Shown here one piece after another: positions 59,422-64,000 of a DNA stretch of 64,000 nucleotides. The stretch covers positions 62,001-126,000 of the forward strand of contig NZ_FTRU01000005.1 in NCBI RefSeq assembly GCF_900148495.1. The letters run 5' to 3'. The stretch's first letter is position 1; every line of letters starts with the position of its first letter. Source of the stretch: Negativibacillus massiliensis (lineage in GTDB: Bacteria > Bacillota > Clostridia > Oscillospirales > Ruminococcaceae). A model generated the notes under the pieces. That model worked only from the letters and a program-made list of their open reading frames with translations, was not told where the DNA came from and searched no databases. Both the position numbers and the translations under genes were made by a program.

Positions 59422-59658
59422 TTATTTTTGCAGGAGCTTTACGATTTTATCGGTGGAAACAACCTGACCGCTGATAATGAGCTTTCCGTCCTTCATCAGG
59501 GAAGGAGCAGTCATGACGCCTAATTTCACGATCTCCATCAGGTCTTCGACCTTTTCGAGTTCTGCCTCAATCCCCAGCTGAGCGATTGCCTGTTTGGTAT
59601 TTTCGTACAGGCGGTCGCAGTCCTCACAGCCAGTACCGATTACTTTGAGATTCATCAT
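59422..59658 (-). CDS. Small redox-active disulfide (thioredoxin-like) protein
   Basis: A 78-residue thioredoxin-fold protein of the redox-active disulfide protein 2 group. The active site is GTGCEDCDRL (Cys11, Cys14), then VEDLMEIVKLGVMTAPSLMKDGKLI, where TAP contains the cis-proline. AAGGAGG precedes a double ATG. It lies between the ArsR-fusion gene (12 nt upstream) and the DUF318 permease; this small CxxC protein is often found beside DUF318 permeases. It may reduce or hand over a thiol-bound metalloid, which is inference. Confidence 0.9.
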   Translation of the reverse strand: MMNLKVIGTGCEDCDRLYENTKQAIAQLGIEAELEKVEDLMEIVKLGVMTAPSLMKDGKLIISGQVVSTDKIVKLLQK

Positions 59659-59670
59659 GATTTTTCCTCC

Positions 59671-60942
59671 TTAGTTTTTCAGCTGCATTGGCAGTCCGAC
59701 GGTTTCTTCCCATGCGCTCATAATTTTGCGGATGACAGCAGGGCCAATCTTAGAGATAAATACCATCTGGGATTTTTCCTGTGGTTCACATGGTTTTACA
59801 TCCACACGTTTTCCAACCAGATCGATCTGATTCCAGCCTTTGCCGGAGAGATGGAAGAAGCCCTTTGCACGGTAGAGGTCAGCTTCCACAGCCTGAAGGA
59901 AGTGCTCCAGTTTTTCCAGCTCTACTTCGCCTTCGAAGTTTAAGAACAGGGTTTTTGGTTTGGTTTCCTCAGAGTTGGTGGTTTCTTCGCCTTCTGCCCA
60001 ACGATACTGCATCAGATCTTCGTTTAAGAAGGAAAGGTCGAGGTTTCCGTTGGAGCTGACATCAATGCGGCAGACAGGGTTGATCTCACGGATTTTTTCT
60101 TTCAGTTCCATGATGCGCTGACCATCCACAAGATCTACCTTGGTGAGCACAGCAAGGTGGCAATGTTTGAGCTGACGGTAAACGGTTTCCAGGTCATCAA
60201 GCTGGTCAAAGAAGTTGACAGCGTCCACCAGACAGATTGCACCTTTGAAGTTGTATTTATCACCGCACAGAGTAGCGGCAGCAGAGAGGATTTCTTCCAC
60301 ATTGGATGGATCGCCCAGACCGGAACTTTCGACAAACAGGTAATCAAATTCGTGTTCTGCCATCTCTGCCAGAGCCTGAACAAAGGAGAGCTTTAAGCAG
60401 GAACAGAAGATGGAGCCGCGGTTGATCTCCACCATCTGGATGTCGTCGTTGCGCAGGATGGTGCCGTCAATGCCGAGCTTACCAAATTCATTCTGGATGA
60501 TGCCCACCTTTTTGCCTTTTAAGCTGTCCAGCAGTTTTAACAGGATGGTGGTTTTACCGGAACCTAAAAATCCGGTCAGAACATAAAGCTGTGTTTTGTT
60601 TTCCATGATACCGTTACCTCGCTTTTCGGAATCAGAACAGCCGCAATCGCATCTATCGCTGCGGCTATCCAAAGTCAATGTATTTAAAAGCTGACAAGCA
60701 GCTTCGACTCCTGGCTTATTAATGGAATAGTGGGTCCATTTTCCCTCTTTGCGCCCATTTACCAGTCGGGCATCGCAGAGAATCTTCATGTGGTGGGACA
60801 AAGTCGGCTGGCTGATTTCCAGTTTGTTGAGCAGCACACAGGCACATTTTTCGCCGCCTTTGAGAATGTCGAGTATTTTCCAGCGGTTTTCATCCCCAAG
60901 CGCTTTGAAAATCGCCGCTCTATTTTGATAGCAAGAATCCAT
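59671..60942 (-). CDS. Fusion of an ArsR-type repressor and a COG0523 (G3E) GTPase
   Basis: One uninterrupted 423-residue frame. Residues 1-90 are an ArsR winged helix (IFKALGDENRWKILDIL, then SQPTLSHHMKIL) with a metal-sensing pair Cys33-Ala-Cys35 in the recognition region. A short Cys-rich link (Cys98, Cys100, Cys102) follows. From about 117 comes a COG0523 metallochaperone-like GTPase: Walker A GFLGSGKTT (124-132), NEFGKLGIDG, the metal motif GSIFCSC (176-182, replacing the usual GCICC), ESSGLGDP and TKVD. Met113 has GAGGTAACG upstream, so the GTPase may also be made alone. GAGGTGATGGG precedes the main ATG. It leads the operon with a thioredoxin-like protein and the DUF318 permease. Confidence 0.88.
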   Translation of the reverse strand: MDSCYQNRAAIFKALGDENRWKILDILKGGEKCACVLLNKLEISQPTLSHHMKILCDARLVNGRKEGKWTHYSINKPGVEAACQLLNTLTLDSRSDRCDCGCSDSEKRGNGIMENKTQLYVLTGFLGSGKTTILLKLLDSLKGKKVGIIQNEFGKLGIDGTILRNDDIQMVEINRGSIFCSCLKLSFVQALAEMAEHEFDYLFVESSGLGDPSNVEEILSAAATLCGDKYNFKGAICLVDAVNFFDQLDDLETVYRQLKHCHLAVLTKVDLVDGQRIMELKEKIREINPVCRIDVSSNGNLDLSFLNEDLMQYRWAEGEETTNSEETKPKTLFLNFEGEVELEKLEHFLQAVEADLYRAKGFFHLSGKGWNQIDLVGKRVDVKPCEPQEKSQMVFISKIGPAVIRKIMSAWEETVGLPMQLKN

Positions 60943-60955
60943 CCCATCACCTCAT

Positions 60956-61002
60956 ATTGATATATTTCGATATATAGTATAATCAATACATAGATAAATG
61001 TC
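60956..61002 (-). promoter_or_regulatory. Promoter and ArsR-type operator of the fusion gene
   Basis: On the minus strand TTGACA, a 17-nt spacer (61002 to about 60980) and TATACT. The 22-bp operator-like site (60956-60977), ATTGATATATT then TCGATATATAG, follows the -10 box directly, suited to autorepression by an ArsR protein. Confidence 0.78.
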
Positions 61003-61014
61003 AATATGTATGAT

Positions 61015-61048
61015 AAAAAAATCGGGACGATTCTGAAAATCGTCCCGA
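61015..61048 (-). terminator. Terminator of the ygiQ-MBL-DUF3006 genes
   Basis: TCGGGACGATT-CTGA-AATCGTCCCGA with an A-run giving a U-tail on the minus strand. Confidence 0.9.
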
Positions 61049-61056
61049 AAAGCAAA

Positions 61057-61284
61057 TTAATATTTGCGTTTGAGCATATTTTTCATGCGGTACATGTTTG
61101 CAAGACGGCGGCGGATGGTTTTTTCCTCGTCGATCTCAACGGTGCCGTCATCATGAATGACCAGCCAGCTGCCTTCCTCTGCGCCTTCTGGAAGACGTTT
61201 TCTTGGGAAAGCATCGAGCTGTCCGTCCGGTGTCTGGCAGACAACATAGGTTTCCTCAAAGCGGTCGATAATCAGTTCTCTCAT
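61057..61284 (-). CDS. DUF3006 family protein
   Basis: A 75-residue protein of the DUF3006 family: IIDRFEETYVVCQTPDGQLDAFPRKRLPEGAEEGSWLVI, then a charged helical tail ending MYRMKNMLKRKY. The first half looks like a small beta barrel of the SH3/OB type. AAGGAGTGT precedes the ATG. It follows the ComEC-like hydrolase gene by 24 nt; this pairing recurs in many Firmicutes, so a functional link is likely, but the function is not known. Confidence 0.85.
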   Translation of the reverse strand: MRELIIDRFEETYVVCQTPDGQLDAFPRKRLPEGAEEGSWLVIHDDGTVEIDEEKTIRRRLANMYRMKNMLKRKY

Positions 61285-61308
61285 ATTGTGACACTCCTTT
61301 TTGTGCGG

Positions 61309-62295
61309 TTATGGTTTTTCGGTGCGGACCGAGATGTTCTCTCCGTCACTGGTAAAGGTGATATTGCCCGAAAGGTCGGTGCGGTAATATTCTACCCCCA
61401 TTTCTTCCAGCTTTTCTACGGTTTCCTCGTGCGGATGGCCGTATTTGTTGCCGCGTCCGCAAGAGATAGAAGCATATTCCGGGGAGACTGCGTCCAGATA
61501 TTCCTGAGAAGAAGAGGTGGAACTGCCATGGTGTCCCATGGTCATCATATCGCAGTCAAGGTTCGCGCCGCTTTGCAGCAGAAGTTCTTCCATAGGGGTT
61601 TCCTGGTCACCATTAAACAGGAAGGAGGTTTCTCCAAAGTCAAGGCGGCAGACCACCGAGGTGTTGTTGAGGTCATCGATATCTTCGGTAACAGGGCCCA
61701 GAATGGTGACGACCGCTCCGCTGCCAAGGTCAATGGTCTGACCAGGTGTGGTGGTGGAGAGAGGAATGTCCTTTTCCTCAATAACATCCAGCACATCCTC
61801 AAAGGTTTTGGTGGTTGGAACGATTTTGTCCGGAATTGGTCCGAAGAACACTTCGCCAACCGGAATTTCCTGCATCACAGTATCCAGTCCGCCGATATGG
61901 TCAGAGTGAGGATGGGTCGCGATAGCATAGTCGATTTTCTCAAGTCCCAGCGTATCCAGGAAGGTGAGGACATCGTCGCCCATATTGTTTTCACCGGCGT
62001 CGATGAGCATGGATTTTTCTTCGGTGGTGATCAGGATGCTTTCTCCCTGACCGACATCAATGATGTAGACCTTAGCCTGACCGGAGGTCGGCAGCGTCGG
62101 AGTCGGGGAGGTAGGACCGCCATAGAGGATGCGGTCGATGGTATTCATGCATTCGGTCAGCAGAGAGGTGTCCAGCCCTATCATATCGCCGCCAAAGGTC
62201 AGGATACTTAAGATAACGGCGATGACGGCAAAGACCGAAATAACCCATTTGGGAAGGGCCTGCTGATAGGAATTTTTGCGTTTACGTTTTGCCAT
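61309..62295 (-). CDS. Membrane-anchored ComEC/Rec2-like metallo-beta-lactamase fold protein
   Basis: A 328-residue protein with a basic N-terminus, one transmembrane helix (about 17-35) and an outer metallo-hydrolase domain like the C-terminal domain of ComEC: VYIIDVGQGESILI, MLIDAGENNMGDD, the zinc motif HPHSDHIGG, MTMGHHGSSTSSS and SCGRGNKYGHPHE. GGAGG lies 10 nt before the ATG. It lacks the ComEC channel, so DNA uptake is not implied; an outer nuclease or phosphodiesterase role is possible. It lies between ygiQ and the DUF3006 gene on the same strand. Confidence 0.88.
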   Translation of the reverse strand: MAKRKRKNSYQQALPKWVISVFAVIAVILSILTFGGDMIGLDTSLLTECMNTIDRILYGGPTSPTPTLPTSGQAKVYIIDVGQGESILITTEEKSMLIDAGENNMGDDVLTFLDTLGLEKIDYAIATHPHSDHIGGLDTVMQEIPVGEVFFGPIPDKIVPTTKTFEDVLDVIEEKDIPLSTTTPGQTIDLGSGAVVTILGPVTEDIDDLNNTSVVCRLDFGETSFLFNGDQETPMEELLLQSGANLDCDMMTMGHHGSSTSSSQEYLDAVSPEYASISCGRGNKYGHPHEETVEKLEEMGVEYYRTDLSGNITFTSDGENISVRTEKP

Positions 62296-62313
62296 AGAAA
62301 AAAGGCCTCCGGT

Positions 62314-63999
62314 TTATCTGTATTTACGGGAACGGGAAGAACGGGTATCGTTGGTCAGCACGCCGCCGCGGTCAACCACCGGTGTCTTGCGAGAAGTGTT
62401 TCTTCCTCGGGTATTTTTGCTGGCAGGTTTGCCTGCTCTGCGGGAATCCTGCTTTTTGTTTGGTGCAGGCTGCTGCTTGTGGGTGCGGATATATTCGATA
62501 TCCGGAGTGACCAGACAGTTTGGTCCGTTGCCAATCAGATCCTCGCGGTGAGCGCGGATGAGCGCCTCGATGACATTGCGACGGTTTTCCGGTTTATAGT
62601 ATTGCAGCAGGGTGCGCTGATAGAATTTTTCTTCCGCTGTTTTTGGAACATAGACCGGTTCCATTGTCTGCGGGTCGAGTCCGGTATAGAACATGCAGGT
62701 GGAGTTTGTACCCGGGGTTGGGTAGAAGTCCTGTACCTGCTCCGGGCGCATGTGGTGTTTTTTGAGGTAAACGGCAAGTTCCACCGCATCCGCGATGGTG
62801 CAGCCAGGGTGGGAGGACATCAGGTAAGGAACCAGATACTGTTCCTTGCCGATTTTCTTGGTTTCCTCATAGAAACGCTTGCAGAAGCGGTCGAAGTCCT
62901 GAACGTGTGGCTTGCCCATCTTGTCCAGAACGTGGTTGACACAATGTTCCGGTGCAACCTTGAGCTGTCCGCTGATGTGGTATTTTACCAGCTCCTGCAT
63001 AAAGGTTGGGTCTGGATCAGCGATTGCATAATCGTAGCGGATGCCCGAGCGGACAAACACTTTCTTGACGCCCTTGATCTTGCGCAGTTTGCGCAGCAGG
63101 TCTATATATTCGCTGTGGTCGATGTCCATATGCGGACATGGTTTCGGAGCCAGACACTTGCGATTCTGGCACAGACCGTATTTCAGCTGCTTTTTGCAGG
63201 AAGGATAGCGAAAGTTTGCGGTTGGGCCGCCTACATCATGGATATATCCCTTGAATCGTGGATTGCGGGTCATTTCTTCCGCTTCTGCGATGATGGATTC
63301 CTCGCTGCGGGAAACGACCTGTCTGCCCTGATGGAAGGTGATGGCGCAGAAGTTGCAGTTGCCAAAGCAGCCGCGGTTCTGCATGATGGAAAATTCGACC
63401 TCCTCGATGGCATCTACACCGCCGAGTTTTTCGTAGGAAGGGTGATAGGTGCGGGTGAATGGGAGCTTGAAAACTTCGTCCAGCTCTTCACGGGTGAGGG
63501 TCGGCATTGGAGGATTCTGTACCAGATATTCGGTGTCGGTCTGTTTCTGGACAATAATCTTGCCGTAGACAGCATCCTGCCACTCGTTTTGAATCTGATG
63601 TGCCTTGGCATAGCTTTCCTTGTTTTCGGAAACCTTACGGAAAGAAGCACAGGAAACGCTTTCAGCAGGGATCTCATCCTGAGTGCAGAGATAACAGGTG
63701 CCGCGGATATCGCGGATGGAATGGATATCTTTGCCCTCCTGCAGCTGTTCAGTCAACTGCTTGATGACCTTTTCGCCCATACCATACAGCAGCAGATCGG
63801 CCTGAGAGTCGATCAGGATGGACGGACGGACCGCATCATCCCAGTAGTCGTAATGGGCAAAACGGCGCAGAGAAGCCTCCAGGCCGCCGATAACGATGGA
63901 GGAATCAGGGTAAAGCTCGCGCAGTTTGCGGGAGTAAACGATGGTTGCGCGGTCAGGACGTTTGCCAGCCTTGCCGCCAGGGGTATAAGCGTCGTCGCT
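62314..63999 (-). CDS. ygiQ: YgiQ family radical SAM protein (5' end outside the window)
   Basis: A radical SAM enzyme of the UPF0313/YgiQ family, function unknown. The visible 562 codons run off the window edge, so roughly the first 130 residues are missing; residues such as YTPGGKAGKRPDRATIVYSR and VIGGLEASLRRFAHYDYWDD at the edge are characteristic. The SAM-cluster cysteines are in RGCFGNCNFCAI. DSQADLLLYGMGEKV shows that the Met at 63780 is internal, not a start. The C-terminal 50 residues are rich in Arg, Lys and Ser (RRAGKPASKNTRGR), an RNA-binding-like tail. The next gene begins 18 nt after its stop. Confidence 0.93.
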   Translation of the reverse strand, partial: SDDAYTPGGKAGKRPDRATIVYSRKLRELYPDSSIVIGGLEASLRRFAHYDYWDDAVRPSILIDSQADLLLYGMGEKVIKQLTEQLQEGKDIHSIRDIRGTCYLCTQDEIPAESVSCASFRKVSENKESYAKAHQIQNEWQDAVYGKIIVQKQTDTEYLVQNPPMPTLTREELDEVFKLPFTRTYHPSYEKLGGVDAIEEVEFSIMQNRGCFGNCNFCAITFHQGRQVVSRSEESIIAEAEEMTRNPRFKGYIHDVGGPTANFRYPSCKKQLKYGLCQNRKCLAPKPCPHMDIDHSEYIDLLRKLRKIKGVKKVFVRSGIRYDYAIADPDPTFMQELVKYHISGQLKVAPEHCVNHVLDKMGKPHVQDFDRFCKRFYEETKKIGKEQYLVPYLMSSHPGCTIADAVELAVYLKKHHMRPEQVQDFYPTPGTNSTCMFYTGLDPQTMEPVYVPKTAEEKFYQRTLLQYYKPENRRNVIEALIRAHREDLIGNGPNCLVTPDIEYIRTHKQQPAPNKKQDSRRAGKPASKNTRGRNTSRKTPVVDRGGVLTNDTRSSRSRKYR

Positions 64000-64000
64000 G

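Overview
The window looks like a chromosomal segment of an anaerobic, spore-forming member of the class Clostridia (Firmicutes), probably close to the Oscillospirales. This placement is inferred from gene content and style: spmA/spmB, AbrB-type regulators, a desulfoferrodoxin, acetate kinase, strong AGGAGG ribosome binding sites, frequent TTG/GTG starts and U-tailed terminators. No rRNA, tRNA, CRISPR array, insertion sequence or prophage was seen. I could not name the genus.

Layout. 0-7 kb: small membrane and regulatory genes, a MATE exporter, a patatin-like lipase, a class I amidotransferase and a guaB of an unusual type. 7-12.1 kb: an accessory island with an XRE-TPR regulator, a tiny secreted peptide on the opposite strand, and a run of short secreted proteins and lipoproteins whose leaders and upstream regions are duplicated. 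12.1-17 kb: the glycolytic genes pgk, an unknown membrane gene, tpiA and gpmI, all on the minus strand, with a hairpin-rich repeat region between tpiA and gpmI. 17.2-21.3 kb: metF, a free-standing MetH reactivation protein and a MetH that lacks that domain. 21.4-34.4 kb: an acetyltransferase, 84-bp tandem repeats, a secreted C39-like protease, two separate GntR(YtrA)/ABC loci, a LysM/G5/M23 wall hydrolase, an rRNA methyltransferase and a cation/proton antiporter.

34.6-47 kb is a peptide-utilisation block: two FadR-type GntR paralogues, a complete oligopeptide transporter (oppABCDF), the TldD/TldE protease pair and an M28 aminopeptidase, followed by a superoxide reductase. 47-54 kb holds a third GntR/ABC operon, small membrane proteins, glutaminase, and an AbrB-type regulator with a macrolide-type glycosyltransferase. 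53.7-57.9 kb: ackA, tmcAL, spmA/spmB and an AbrB/zinc-ribbon regulator. 58.3-61 kb: a DUF318 (ArsP-like) permease, a small CxxC thioredoxin-like protein and an in-frame fusion of an ArsR repressor to a COG0523 GTPase. The window ends in ygiQ, which runs off the edge, followed on the same strand by a ComEC-like hydrolase and a DUF3006 protein.

The most promising leads are: (1) a candidate RRNPP-type peptide signalling pair at 7.0-8.15 kb, next to the secreted-protein island and with an Opp importer nearby; (2) the leader/passenger cassettes at 9.1-11.3 kb; (3) the ArsR-COG0523 fusion with two nearly identical operator-like sites in its operon; (4) a family of hairpin-bearing intergenic repeats at 6.8, 13.8-14.2 and 22.2-22.4 kb. 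Many genes have a clear sigma-A type promoter, often with an inverted repeat over the -10 element that suggests local autoregulation. All functional statements rest on motif recognition by eye; no database search was run.
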